NCBI GenBank assembly: GCA_025454955.1
Contig: JALONL010000003.1
Coordinates: 186,001-250,000 of the forward strand
Reading direction: 5' to 3'
Length of the DNA stretch: 64,000 nucleotides
From: Bacteroidia bacterium
Lineage (GTDB): Bacteria; Bacteroidota; Bacteroidia; Palsa-965
Made by a program: the position numbers and the translations under genes. Under the pieces are notes generated by a model. The model worked only from the letters and a program-made list of their open reading frames with translations, ran no database searches and was not told the origin of the DNA. Of the stretch, positions 9,233-19,790 are shown one piece after another. Positions within the stretch are counted from its first letter, which is position 1; each line of letters opens with the position of its first letter.

Positions 9233-12200
9233 TTAGAAGTTTGAGTTAATTTTTTTAAGACTGAACGGAGATAGCCAGTTTGAATCGGGGGTGTAATACA
9301 CATGAAAATGAACTAATTTTACACCTCTGCTTGTAGCATAGGTGTATAGACTTGGCGATACATAAGTGTCAGCAGTTGTAATGATATGTAAGTGGGGGGT
9401 AAATGAAGGAACTCCAGTATTTACACCTAAGAACTCATTTGCGAGATTATCAATATGCCCACGAATTTGCCCAATATTTGATGATACATATAAATTGCCT
9501 GTCTTAGCTTTTGCTTCAACCCATGCTGAATTACTTATAAAATAACTTTGCTTAAACAACTGAATAACAAGTTGATCTCCAATAAAATCTGGGACAGTAT
9601 TTCTTGTTGAACTTGTGAATTTTGTTGTATTATATCGCATATTATGAAAGCCATTTAGAGGGTATATAAGTAACTGATATGTAATATTCTCAAATACAGT
9701 CCCCAGTTCATTATCATTACACGGATTACAGTAATTGCGTTTTTGAGCAAAACTAATTAAATCTTTTTTATATAATGGCATAGGATCAGTACTTGCCTTC
9801 TCACTAAATCCTGAACTCTCGGCATTTATTTGGTCAAACTTTTGTTCAACTAAATTCCCATTACTGGGTCTAAGGTCACTCGAAAAACCTAACGGAGATG
9901 TATTATTTTTATTAGCTTTATTTGTTGTCGTATCAGTCCCCTCACCATTAATGTCCACTAAGCAAACCGGATTATTCGCTGCGAAAGCATACGTGCTCTG
10001 GAAATAGTATTTGCTTTCTAAAGGGTCGATACTTAAAAACCGTCCCACATTAGCATCATAAAACCGCGCTCCAAAATAATCCAACCCTGTTTCCTCATCT
10101 CTTTCTTTACCCGAATACTGATAACGCTCTTTCTGATTTACATACTCTCTGAGTTTTTTCCCAAATGCGTAATAATCAATCACATTATCAAGCGTATAGG
10201 AGATAACTCCCGTAGGACAGGTTACCGAAGTGGTATAAGTAACCCGCGTATTGCCCAAATGATCTGACACCGAAAAATGCAAATCGCCACCGGCCAATTT
10301 GGCTGCACCACAATAAAACTCCCAAGTGCCTTGTGCCCAGCTATTGTTTTGCGGGGTAAGTACGCCAATGGTGGCACCGGAAGAATAAAGCCAGTAGAAT
10401 GTTTTATTGCCTGTACTGCTGTTTTGCTTAAAAATGCGCTGATCGGAAACGGAGTAGAGATTTTTAAGTAATTCACCGTTTGCGGTAACTTCAGAAATCA
10501 AATTTGCCCGGTCGATACTGCCCACACTCATACTGTTATAACTGTCTGTACGCAGGCTTCCGTTTGCATCATACGTAAAATTGCGTATGGGGGTGGCTGT
10601 ACTGTCAATGCGTATCAGCCTGCTGGTGCCGGTTTGATAGATATAGTTCCATTGTGCTACCCAGTTTGCCGGGTTTTGAGTGTTGTTATGGTAATAGGCT
10701 CCTCGTGTAAGTGTGAGTATATTTCCGGCCTTGTCGTAAGTTAAAGCCTCATCACCGTAACGGCGTTTGGGGGTGTACACGGCAGGGTTGGTGGTGAGTA
10801 CGTCCATAACACTGGCATCGGCCTGGGTTAAACGGTTCAGCCCGTCGTATTGATAACCGTAAATGGTGGCCCCGTTAAAAGTGCCCGGATTATTTACTGC
10901 CCGGTTGGCTTTATATACCGATTTGGAGGCATTTATTAATCCATTCCAGTTCTGACTTGCGGCCACTGCAAACGAGGTGTCTGAAACCTGTGGATGCTGA
11001 TTGTCATAAAACAGATATTCTTCATACAAGTGACTTTGGAGGGCAGTTAACCGGTCTCTTTGGTCGTAAGTGTAGCGTATAGTATCTACCGCAACCGGAG
11101 CAATGCAGTTGGCTGCCTGGTCGTAGTATCGCATTTGTTTAATTAATCCAAGTGCATCATCATATTGATAATCTGCCAGTTTAGCATTATTAAGTGTAAC
11201 CTCTTTCAGCCTGTTCCAGCCATCGTAAGTATAAGTATATGCAACCTCGTTCGTGCCGTTAGCATCAGCATCAATTACCTGTGCTTTCATTGCGCCGCGT
11301 AAATTGTATGCGGTGTATCTGACTATGCCACATATTCCGCGATTGGATGCCGTAATACCAGTTTCGGCAAACTGCATCATTTCATATACCAACTGCCCTA
11401 CCTTATTGTATGAGTAAAGATGGTATTGCACAGGATTACCCGCTTTGTCGTAGCTAATATCATAGCTTACCCTGTTTCGCAGATTGGTTTGAGGATTTGT
11501 AGTTCGTGTGGCCTGTAAGTTGGTGTGCAGCGAATTGTTAATTTGCTGACCTGTGGTATTGCTTACTGCAAAGTCGTACCCGATTTCCTTTTCGGTGCGA
11601 ACCACGCTAAGTAACGTGTAAGGCGAAATGGGTTGTGTCTGGCTGTTAGGAAGGTATTGTACATAGTTAAATGAGAAATCACAGCTTGAAGCGGCAGAAA
11701 AAACCAATGTGCCGGAGTTATCGTTAATATCGGCATAGTATAGAGGCCCGTAGTTTCCTCCCATATTTGCCCGTTCCTGCTTAATTAATCTGCCATAATC
11801 ATCGTAAGAGTAAACGGTGTAGTAGGGAATAGCATTATTATCTGTACCTGCCTGTCCGTTTGCATCCTGATGAATTACCACTTGCCCCTTTTTGTTGTAC
11901 ATGTATTTAGATATTCCACTGTTTACTGTGGTTTTCTTATACATTAAACCAAGAAGATTATAACTGTAAGTAGTTTGCTCCTTAATTGGGTTAATGACTT
12001 TGACCAATAGTTTGCGGCTATCAAAGGCAAATAAAGTAACAGCATACTGGTTTCCTTTGATGTAAGCCTTTATGGCGATGTCATTACCCAGCATATCTGA
12101 ATACTGTATGCGTGTTTTTCCATCTTCGTCACGCACACATTGTTTTCTGAAACGATAGGTAGCTGCATTTCCCACAGGCATATATAATGCCACTTCCGAA

Positions 12201-15200
12201 GCCTGGAGGTTTAATTCAAGAATAAGGCGCTGGCCGTTAATTATCTGGTAACTGGTATTTACCGTATGATTGCCGTTTATATTCTCGCCATATTTAGCAC
12301 CTTTTAAGGTGCGGCTTCTTTTGTTGGGTTCAAATTCCTGCTCCGCAGTTAGCTGCGACCAGCTTTGATTTTGTGAATTGAATTTAGGGATAAACGTAAC
12401 CGGCTGATTGTTGTTTGTTTCCTTGAATGGCTTGTATTGTTTAATTGTACGTCCCCAGTTGTCATAATCAGTCTGGCCTTTGTGAACCATTACCGTATCA
12501 AATGCACCAGTCTGGTAGTTTGATGTTACCTGAGAAAGCAAATCATAACTACGACCAAGAGGGTCGAGGTAGGAACGACATCTTTCTGCCACTGTACTGT
12601 TTTCGTCGAGCAGAATATAAGTTTCCACATAGTTCATGGATGAACGTTGTGAATAATTTGCTGCCGTATTATTGTTATAATACTTGTAATTATATGTGCC
12701 CCGCAGTTTTCCGTCGTGCGTTTCGTTTTTCATTCTGCCAAACGAATCGTATGAATAATTTACCACATAGTCATTAGGACGTATCAGGGAGTCGATACTC
12801 AAATCGGCATTATGCTTAATCTCCGATCTTGAAGAATCGGCATGACCAAATCCCACAGTAACCGCATACGGCAGTCCCCGCGCCTTAAACACTCTCGATA
12901 AATAACTATTACACCACCCATTCTGAGCCACATCCACATGCCAGATTGTTTGAATAGAGTGATACCAGTACTTCGTCACAATCCCGCTCTCATCCTGCTC
13001 CTCTTTTACCAATCCCAATTCATTCCGCTTATTCACCCGGTATGTTTCCAACACAACAAACGGGAACTTCGGCAAGTATTGTGTAGTCTGCCCAACCACT
13101 ACCGGCACGAAACGCAGAATTTTTGCATCGGTAGGGTCAATACTCAGATCAGAATATTGTGGAATGGTATCTACCTGCGCCCATTGCGCACGGAAATACA
13201 ATTTACCGGCAAGGAAATAACCCTGATTGGGAATAGGAGGGGGCGGATCATTCGGCCCCGGATTGGTAGTACGGTTGGGGTTGGGTATTTCCTCTCCGAA
13301 ACAATAGTAATATTGCCCGTTTACTTCGGTAAGCACCATACCCGGAGGCGGTGGCTGCCCAAAGTATTTTACACATGTATCTTGAAAAACGGGTGGTGGA
13401 TTACCTGCACAGGGCGGGCCGGTAACAGTGTCGATGAGTATGGGCAAAAGCTCATCGGGGTTTTGGTTCCAACGATAATCATAAAATGAGTAATTTGAAC
13501 TTGCTATTGGTGCCTGGCCGGAGGCTTTGGATGTGGCTCTTGTCTGATACGAAAGTCCACGCATCCGCAGCAAATTGGCTTTGTATAGTGCATCAAAGTC
13601 GTAAGTGGCTTCGCCGTACTGATTTTTAATATCGTAGTAGTAGAAGTTTTCCTGTGTACCCCATGCGTCGGGATGTTGTTGAGAATAGGATTTAGAGCGG
13701 TACAACATCCACGAAGGCTCAAACTGCAACTGCTTGCGTTGCGCGCCGCCAAAATCGAGGAGCAATTTATAGCCATTGCTCATGGTGCCGCCAAAACTGT
13801 CGGCCTCCCAATACTCGTATTCGGTAATGGTACTTACGCTGGCAGCCCTCAGCGCAGAAACCCCACAGGTAGTTTGGTTGTTGGGATTTGAGGTGCGTAA
13901 ATTGCTGCTGTGCCCGGTGGTGTTGGGCTGGGTAAGTACGGCAATAATATTGTAAATAGGGTTGCTTACCGTATAATCAAATTCGGTACTGGTGGTTTTT
14001 AACGCCCGTACAAAATAGCTGTGCAGGTAGGCCGGAGGAATTAGTGTGCCTTTGTGGCCTTCTAACGATGGAATCCAGTGCGAGGTAGCCCTGAGATCGA
14101 ACTTGGCCAGATACACTACGGGTGTGGAGGAATAATAATTATCGTATTCGCCTTGTGAGGGTACAATTTCATAAGAGGTGGCGCGGTGTATGCCGTTGTA
14201 GTAGGCTATGTTTACTCCGTAGGTGTTTTCGGTTCTCGACTGTACGCGGTTGTATTCGTCAAATACTTCCTGTTTTTTCACCATGCCATACAGCAATCCG
14301 TTGGATGGGGCAGCGGTAAAATGGGTATAAACTGTTTTTATCTGTGTACCGTTCACCACAAGGCGAGGCTCATACACAATGGCCGTTTCAAAGCCAAACG
14401 AAATGTTCCAGCCTACATTACGGAAATTATCGGGTAATGGTATCTGTTCGGTACGGTTAATGGGATTAATGAAATCATACTCCCAGCGTTTGGGCAGGTA
14501 ACTGTCTGTTTCGGAAGCTATTGTTTTGGCCTTAACCACAGGCGTAATCTGTAAGGCTACCGAAGGAGCTTTATTGATGTGGGCCAGCGGGTCGATATTG
14601 GCTTTGCGCCATTTGTTGCGCACATATACCGGGGTGCGGCTGTCGTTGAGCGGATAATATTCATAAGTAGTTTCGCCGCCCAACTGGTCAATTACTTTGG
14701 TCATTACAAAGGCATCGGCATTGGTGCGGGTGGTGTCCTGAAAGAACGGATTAACAAGGCGGGAGTAGAAGAACTGCGTAGTGGGGATAAGCGAATCGGC
14801 CGGCACGGTCATATTTGCGTTGGCCTGCCAGGCGTTTACCGGTAAATCCTGAATTTTTTTGAGCAGGAATACGTTTCGGATGTAGCCCATTTCTGAGGGC
14901 TGATTGGCCGCATAAATTCTGTTGTTGATGGTGGTGTCTGACTGTACTTCGTAAGAAAATTTCAGTCTCGAAGTTAGTATTTCACCACTTCCGTTGCCGT
15001 TTGCCCCCACTTCGCCATTTACGATGTAGTGGTTAACTTCAGCAAGCATATACGGGTTTTTGCTGTATCGGATAAGTACAAGTGCTTTCAGTTGAACATT
15101 GGCATCGGCACGGGTGGGGGTATTGGGGCGTGAGGCCGGGTCGCCGGGCGATTTCCACCAAAAGTTGTATCGGGCGGCGTTCCAGTTGTTGTCGCCATTA

Positions 15201-17248
15201 TCCATGTCGCCATATACTTTGCGCATATTGTGCCAGGGAAGACCAATGCCAAAGTTGTTGCGCATGGCATCGCACGGCTCCAGATCGTTCGGGAAATAAC
15301 TGCCGGTAAACACAGGTGTATAGCGTTCGTTCCAGTAGGCACGGTGCGCGCCTACCGGGGTGTTGGTAGCAAAGTCGAAACTATAATCGTGATCGGAATT
15401 TCCCGGCCCGATCTGAATGTTAAACCCATTGAACTGCGTAGGCAGGTTGGGCAACACAAACAGGTTGGAAGTAACCAGAAGCTGTTGTGTGGGGCTGTTT
15501 ATCTGATTGGATAAGGAGTTCCACTTTACAGCCTGATTGAATGTGGAGAATACACTTTCACCATGATTTGTGCTCCATGCACGGGCATCGGGTATCTGCT
15601 GGTTGTTGGCTACTATCTGATTGCCAGTTGATACGCCACCCGAAGCAAGGTTAATATCAAACGAGCAGAATCCGTTGGAGGATAGCGGGTCCACATTGCC
15701 GTTATAAATCAGCGAACGGAGTTCATAAATATCGCCGGGAGGCAAATTGGCTCCTACGCGGGGCGATTCGAGAAAGCCATGATTGAACGGTATGTTTTGC
15801 GCAGCAGTGCCCTGTGTGCGGAACATGGCATTGGTGCCGGAATTATGTGCTCCCACATAAGGGTTGTTGGGGTCGGTAAACTGTACTTCTGAGTTACCGT
15901 TCAGCGTTTGTGCTTCGGTGCTTTTAATGTGGTGATAACGCCACCACTGCGAAAAATTGGTGTTTCCGGCAGGTACAGCAGGAAGTCCGAGCAAAGCCAG
16001 CTCAGAGGCTTCCACGCCCTGGCTATATACCACGGCATAATTATATAACGAATCTTTACGCGCCACTCCGGCCTGCCTGAAATCAAGCATATTTTGGGTA
16101 CTGGCAGGGAGTTGGGTTTTGTATTTTAACTCTATTCGTTCATACGTACCGTTCCAGTCGGAAGCACCTACTTCGGTAAGTAAAATGTCTTTGCATACTA
16201 CAAAAGCGGAATAGGTATTATTTATTACTGTGATGCGCATGGAATCGGCGTAGGGTGCTGCGAAAAAACCGGATGTACCACCGATTAATTGGGCACTGTC
16301 AATTATGGCAATAGTATCGAGGAGGCGCATTCTTAGTGCTGCATCCAGCCGGGGTTGCATAAATTCTTTGTAATAGTCGAACTGGCCGAACTGCTGGTAG
16401 GCAAACGAAATTTTCTGGCCACCGCTGGAATTGGGATTGTATAATTCGGTGCAATACCAGGTAAGCACTTCCTCTTTGGGCACCACCAGATTAAACATTA
16501 CACTGCCATCGTCGGCAAGTTCCTGTGTGGGGTTGTTGGTGTTTTTGCCCACCCGCTGGTTGGAGGCGTTGCGGATGCCGAGTTGTGTAATGCCAAACAA
16601 ATACACATCGCCATTACCAAGTATCACCCGCCAGCTTTTGTTGGTGAGCCGTGCTTCCACATAAGTCGAAAACTTATTGGGTACAAAAACCGATTCGTTG
16701 TTGGTAAGGTCGTAATACTTGAAAACGAAATTTTCGCTGATAACGCCGGGAATAGTGATACGGGGCGAAAACCAGTACAGTTCGCCTTCGTCTTTGGCTT
16801 CCATATCGTTGTAAGCCATCGAAAAATTATCTGAACCACTGAGATTGTAGGATACTAATTCGCTTTCCGTGTATTTGTAATACGATTCGCTGCTTACCGA
16901 TATGGTGGGTACCTGTACACTCCAGCCTTCGCCATAGGGTATGCCCGAAGCTACGGGGATATTATCGCCGGTGGCAAAACTTCCGGTATAGCTCATGTTC
17001 AATGCAAACGATTGTCCGCCCGGTGTGGATACGCTGCCCAGCGAATAACTGCTGCTCAGTGCGCCCGAAAACAGGCTCACATCGCTTGTAAAACCACCTT
17101 TACTGAGTTCGGAGGGTTTTACTTCTTTAGGCGCACCCTGCCCGCTCTGGCGGCCTCCAACCATTTGTGCATTCAAAGGAAGGGCGACGCAACCCGCTAA
17201 TGCGGCAATAAAAGTGCGACGAAGTATATAGTGAAAAGCGTTTTTCAT
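9233..17248 (-). CDS. Giant RHS/YD-repeat polymorphic toxin with PD-(D/E)XK-like nuclease tail
   Basis: 2671 aa. A signal peptide (to about PLNAQ, residue 28) leads into a beta-rich N-terminal region, a proline-rich stretch, and many YD repeats (YSYDDYGRL, YTYDGWNRL, YDKAGNILTL). The conserved RHS-associated core follows (GKERDEETGLDYFGARFYD to RFLSIDPLES). The protein changes abruptly after DINGEG: residues 2438-2671 (9233-9937) are AT-rich and unrelated to the core. This tail has E2520 in GTVFENITYQ, D2554 in TVPDFIGD, E2578-A-K2580 in WVEAKAK and Q2594 in NIGQIRGH, the pattern of a PD-(D/E)XK nuclease. Family knowledge says RHS shells enclose and release such C-terminal toxins. It is the third gene of a four-gene minus-strand operon. 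The export route is not visible, because there is no T9SS tail. Confidence 0.88.
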   Translation of the reverse strand: MKNAFHYILRRTFIAALAGCVALPLNAQMVGGRQSGQGAPKEVKPSELSKGGFTSDVSLFSGALSSSYSLGSVSTPGGQSFALNMSYTGSFATGDNIPVASGIPYGEGWSVQVPTISVSSESYYKYTESELVSYNLSGSDNFSMAYNDMEAKDEGELYWFSPRITIPGVISENFVFKYYDLTNNESVFVPNKFSTYVEARLTNKSWRVILGNGDVYLFGITQLGIRNASNQRVGKNTNNPTQELADDGSVMFNLVVPKEEVLTWYCTELYNPNSSGGQKISFAYQQFGQFDYYKEFMQPRLDAALRMRLLDTIAIIDSAQLIGGTSGFFAAPYADSMRITVINNTYSAFVVCKDILLTEVGASDWNGTYERIELKYKTQLPASTQNMLDFRQAGVARKDSLYNYAVVYSQGVEASELALLGLPAVPAGNTNFSQWWRYHHIKSTEAQTLNGNSEVQFTDPNNPYVGAHNSGTNAMFRTQGTAAQNIPFNHGFLESPRVGANLPPGDIYELRSLIYNGNVDPLSSNGFCSFDINLASGGVSTGNQIVANNQQIPDARAWSTNHGESVFSTFNQAVKWNSLSNQINSPTQQLLVTSNLFVLPNLPTQFNGFNIQIGPGNSDHDYSFDFATNTPVGAHRAYWNERYTPVFTGSYFPNDLEPCDAMRNNFGIGLPWHNMRKVYGDMDNGDNNWNAARYNFWWKSPGDPASRPNTPTRADANVQLKALVLIRYSKNPYMLAEVNHYIVNGEVGANGNGSGEILTSRLKFSYEVQSDTTINNRIYAANQPSEMGYIRNVFLLKKIQDLPVNAWQANANMTVPADSLIPTTQFFYSRLVNPFFQDTTRTNADAFVMTKVIDQLGGETTYEYYPLNDSRTPVYVRNKWRKANIDPLAHINKAPSVALQITPVVKAKTIASETDSYLPKRWEYDFINPINRTEQIPLPDNFRNVGWNISFGFETAIVYEPRLVVNGTQIKTVYTHFTAAPSNGLLYGMVKKQEVFDEYNRVQSRTENTYGVNIAYYNGIHRATSYEIVPSQGEYDNYYSSTPVVYLAKFDLRATSHWIPSLEGHKGTLIPPAYLHSYFVRALKTTSTEFDYTVSNPIYNIIAVLTQPNTTGHSSNLRTSNPNNQTTCGVSALRAASVSTITEYEYWEADSFGGTMSNGYKLLLDFGGAQRKQLQFEPSWMLYRSKSYSQQHPDAWGTQENFYYYDIKNQYGEATYDFDALYKANLLRMRGLSYQTRATSKASGQAPIASSNYSFYDYRWNQNPDELLPILIDTVTGPPCAGNPPPVFQDTCVKYFGQPPPPGMVLTEVNGQYYYCFGEEIPNPNRTTNPGPNDPPPPIPNQGYFLAGKLYFRAQWAQVDTIPQYSDLSIDPTDAKILRFVPVVVGQTTQYLPKFPFVVLETYRVNKRNELGLVKEEQDESGIVTKYWYHSIQTIWHVDVAQNGWCNSYLSRVFKARGLPYAVTVGFGHADSSRSEIKHNADLSIDSLIRPNDYVVNYSYDSFGRMKNETHDGKLRGTYNYKYYNNNTAANYSQRSSMNYVETYILLDENSTVAERCRSYLDPLGRSYDLLSQVTSNYQTGAFDTVMVHKGQTDYDNWGRTIKQYKPFKETNNNQPVTFIPKFNSQNQSWSQLTAEQEFEPNKRSRTLKGAKYGENINGNHTVNTSYQIINGQRLILELNLQASEVALYMPVGNAATYRFRKQCVRDEDGKTRIQYSDMLGNDIAIKAYIKGNQYAVTLFAFDSRKLLVKVINPIKEQTTYSYNLLGLMYKKTTVNSGISKYMYNKKGQVVIHQDANGQAGTDNNAIPYYTVYSYDDYGRLIKQERANMGGNYGPLYYADINDNSGTLVFSAASSCDFSFNYVQYLPNSQTQPISPYTLLSVVRTEKEIGYDFAVSNTTGQQINNSLHTNLQATRTTNPQTNLRNRVSYDISYDKAGNPVQYHLYSYNKVGQLVYEMMQFAETGITASNRGICGIVRYTAYNLRGAMKAQVIDADANGTNEVAYTYTYDGWNRLKEVTLNNAKLADYQYDDALGLIKQMRYYDQAANCIAPVAVDTIRYTYDQRDRLTALQSHLYEEYLFYDNQHPQVSDTSFAVAASQNWNGLINASKSVYKANRAVNNPGTFNGATIYGYQYDGLNRLTQADASVMDVLTTNPAVYTPKRRYGDEALTYDKAGNILTLTRGAYYHNNTQNPANWVAQWNYIYQTGTSRLIRIDSTATPIRNFTYDANGSLRTDSYNSMSVGSIDRANLISEVTANGELLKNLYSVSDQRIFKQNSSTGNKTFYWLYSSGATIGVLTPQNNSWAQGTWEFYCGAAKLAGGDLHFSVSDHLGNTRVTYTTSVTCPTGVISYTLDNVIDYYAFGKKLREYVNQKERYQYSGKERDEETGLDYFGARFYDANVGRFLSIDPLESKYYFQSTYAFAANNPVCLVDINGEGTDTTTNKANKNNTSPLGFSSDLRPSNGNLVEQKFDQINAESSGFSEKASTDPMPLYKKDLISFAQKRNYCNPCNDNELGTVFENITYQLLIYPLNGFHNMRYNTTKFTSSTRNTVPDFIGDQLVIQLFKQSYFISNSAWVEAKAKTGNLYVSSNIGQIRGHIDNLANEFLGVNTGVPSFTPHLHIITTADTYVSPSLYTYATSRGVKLVHFHVYYTPDSNWLSPFSLKKINSNF

Positions 17249-17300
17249 GGCTTTATATGTCTTAATGAAAGGGATTTTCTTTACCGGCTTGCGGAGTATG

Positions 17301-19028
17301 TCAGGGGGTGTAGGGGGCTGATGTTCTTAACTCGCGTACACTGCCGCCATTGGTTTCAATATCGGCTTCGAGGTAATAAATGGCGGGGCCATATACCGTA
17401 CTGGTGTAAAGCAGGGTGTTGTTTTTAATAAATCGGATTCCTTCGCCGTTTATCTCCATACGGAGTTGATCGCCGTTGGCAATATTGCCTATCTGTTGGG
17501 TTTTGTAGAAACCATCCTGATCTATTTCAATCACAATAAGCGTCCCGTTCTGAATAAGCAGCCGGTAGTGCATCATGTACTCATCATCACTTGCAGCCTG
17601 CGAAGCAAAGCCCACCACACAGGTTTTTGTAACATCGGACACACTGAATGTTACCCAATGGTTGGGGGCCGGGTCTGTTGTTCTGGCCAATACACGATTG
17701 TTGCTTCGGGCGTTGGCTCCGCACCAATCGTTAAATGCACCAGACCGGGTAAGTATGGTGCCGTCGTCGTTTGCAGTTACCATACTGCCCGATGGCATTA
17801 TCCATTCTATGGCGTTACCCACATAAAATGTAGCTTGTTTTTGCTGGCCGTTGGCATCGGTCACCGTTACGCTGTAAATGCCTGCGGATAATCCAGAGCG
17901 GTCTTTGGCTGTGCTGCCATTGTTCCACAAATAGGTAAACGGCGATCTTCCGCCTGTAACAGTTAATGCAATGGCTCCTGCATTGGCGTTGGTGCGTGTA
18001 GCATTGGTTACGGTTCCATCTATTTTAAGGTTAACCACAACTGTAACAGTACCGGTAACCACCGAACCGGCCGCATCGGTTACGTTTACACTGTATGTGG
18101 TATTTGCAGTGGGATATACCAGAGTAGAATCTGCCGTACCGGTAGCTCCACCCAACCATTGCCAGGTATAGGGAGTAAAGCCTCCGCTTGCCACAACTTT
18201 TAGTTTACTTAATGCTCCGGGTGCTGATGTTGTGGAAGGTGTGGCGGTTAGTGAAAGTGTATGAACCGCAATCTGGCAACCTGTACCGGTACGGGTGCAG
18301 TGGGTTACGTTTACCGCACCGCCCACGGTTCCTGTATTGGTGTCGAATTTGCCTCCGTTTGTGCTGGTTGCGTCGCAGAAATCAAGCTGGCCGGTGGTGC
18401 CGAACGTTCCGCTGTTGCTGCTGGTGCCTCCTACGTTAAATCGGCCTACTGTGGTGGTAGTGCCATATACAAAGCTGCTGTTGGTGAAATTGTTGGTGAC
18501 TTCGATGTGGCAGTAGTTGGTGAGCGGGCCGGTGTTGCCAAAGTTGAATGTGCGGATTCGACCTCTGTTGTGTGTGGTTCCCTGTTGAAAGAAACCTCCC
18601 GAAACCTGTATATAGCCATAATTCTGCAAGGTGCCTTTTACGGTAAAGTTTTGATTAGTTCCGGCAATGGTGATTCGTGCAGAGGAACAATTATTGATTG
18701 TGCCCGCATTAAATACTAATGAAGAACTGAATGTAGCCGTTCCGTTGTTGGTAAAGGTGCCGGTGGTGTAGGTAAAGCCAGCGGGATTAAATGCGCCTGC
18801 ATTACAAATGATTCCTCCGTTGAGCGTAACTGTCCCTGTATATGTACCTCCGGGTGCTATGTACAGGCTTTGCCCTGTCCCTACCGTGTAACTTGTACTG
18901 CTGGTTCCGCTTACCGTCCAGGTGTTTCCGGTGGTGGCACAGGCGGGACATTGTGCATTAAGCGAATTGGCTATACTCAGCGTAAATATGCTTAACAGGA
19001 TGGAAATATGAAAAAGTCTTGTTCTCAT
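17301..19028 (-). CDS. Secreted repeat-rich adhesin-like protein with SprB-type repeat
   Basis: 575 aa with a signal peptide (to NSLNAQ, residue 26). Residues about 30-250 are Thr/Asn/Gly-rich short beta repeats (GTVTLNGG, GTFTNNGT), suggesting a right-handed beta helix. Residues 255-332 look like a PKD/Ig-like domain. Residues 333-405 match the SprB repeat type (NAGAIALTVTGG..PFTYLW..G....SGLSAGIYSVTVTD). Residues 405-575 look like a lectin-type beta sandwich. There is no obvious T9SS tail. It sits 52 bp upstream of the RHS gene and 12 bp after the preceding small paralogous-looking gene, so it is very likely part of the RHS operon and may help display or deliver the RHS protein. Confidence 0.8.
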   Translation of the reverse strand: MRTRLFHISILLSIFTLSIANSLNAQCPACATTGNTWTVSGTSSTSYTVGTGQSLYIAPGGTYTGTVTLNGGIICNAGAFNPAGFTYTTGTFTNNGTATFSSSLVFNAGTINNCSSARITIAGTNQNFTVKGTLQNYGYIQVSGGFFQQGTTHNRGRIRTFNFGNTGPLTNYCHIEVTNNFTNSSFVYGTTTTVGRFNVGGTSSNSGTFGTTGQLDFCDATSTNGGKFDTNTGTVGGAVNVTHCTRTGTGCQIAVHTLSLTATPSTTSAPGALSKLKVVASGGFTPYTWQWLGGATGTADSTLVYPTANTTYSVNVTDAAGSVVTGTVTVVVNLKIDGTVTNATRTNANAGAIALTVTGGRSPFTYLWNNGSTAKDRSGLSAGIYSVTVTDANGQQKQATFYVGNAIEWIMPSGSMVTANDDGTILTRSGAFNDWCGANARSNNRVLARTTDPAPNHWVTFSVSDVTKTCVVGFASQAASDDEYMMHYRLLIQNGTLIVIEIDQDGFYKTQQIGNIANGDQLRMEINGEGIRFIKNNTLLYTSTVYGPAIYYLEADIETNGGSVRELRTSAPYTP

Positions 19029-19040
19029 GGCAGGCCAGGG

Positions 19041-19574
19041 TTAATTGGGTGAGGATTCGTTTACCGTTCCGTTTCCACTCAAATGTGATGCGGCTGAATT
19101 GTGATTGCAGTTAATTACGCCGTTGTTGGTAATGGAACCTGACGCAGAGAGCAAATTTCCCTGTATGTTTATACTGCCTTCATTGGTGGCTGAGGCCGAG
19201 GCATGATGCACGGAGAAATAGCCTGTTACATTAACAGTGGCTTCTGTCTGGTTGCTAAGATGTGAATTGGCATTTAGCTGTAAATCGGCAGGAACGGTGA
19301 GTGTTCCGTTGTTGACGATTGTGCCGGAGTTAAAAATTATTGCAGCAGCATTAATACTTCCTGAATTGTATAGTACGCCACCGTTCAGTGTAATTGTACC
19401 GGTTATTCCACCCTCAGCCAGTACACATAAGGTATCTCCTGCATTTATTACATGATTGGTTGAATCAATCACAGAGACGCTGGTAGCGTTTGGTGAACAG
19501 GTTACGGTCTGGGCAAAAGAATTTTTAGCCGTACCGAGGCAAATTAATGCCAGCAGCAGTTTAATTGCTTTCAT
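19041..19574 (-). CDS. Small secreted beta-repeat protein, first gene of the RHS operon
   Basis: 177 aa from the ATG at 19574 (MKAIKLLLAL). A longer open frame to 19703 adds non-signal-like residues. The signal peptide ends near NSFAQ. The mature protein is almost entirely short repeats around GTITLNGGVLYNSGSIN / GTIVNNGTLTVPA, very like residues 50-130 of the next gene product, so the two are probably related. It ends without a sorting domain. It is separated from the 575-aa gene by 12 bp and therefore translated from the same message. Confidence 0.72.
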   Translation of the reverse strand: MKAIKLLLALICLGTAKNSFAQTVTCSPNATSVSVIDSTNHVINAGDTLCVLAEGGITGTITLNGGVLYNSGSINAAAIIFNSGTIVNNGTLTVPADLQLNANSHLSNQTEATVNVTGYFSVHHASASATNEGSINIQGNLLSASGSITNNGVINCNHNSAASHLSGNGTVNESSPN

Positions 19575-19749
19575 GGAGGAGGGAATTAAATTTCGAGATG
19601 GGGTCATATAAGGGGTTAATGGTTTGCAATTATACAATTTGAATAATTGCATTGTCAAGAGCCAGTTGTGATTTTTTTCGAAACGCATTGTATATGAGAT
19701 CATTAATTTGTTTTCCGTTCTTTGGGTGTATTAATGAAAAAAGGGTACT

Positions 19750-19790
19750 CACAGAGGCTGACGTTAGCCTTACCTAACGCCGCCTCTGTG
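19750..19790 (-). terminator. Strong hairpin with T-run between 19891 gene and RHS operon
   Basis: CACAGAGGC..CGTTAG pairs with CTAACG..GCCTCTGTG. On the minus strand it is followed six bases later by TTTTTT, so it can terminate the 19891 gene or attenuate read-through into the RHS operon. A second hairpin (GGTAACT / AGTTACC, 19803-19822) lies directly upstream on the same transcript. Confidence 0.6.
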
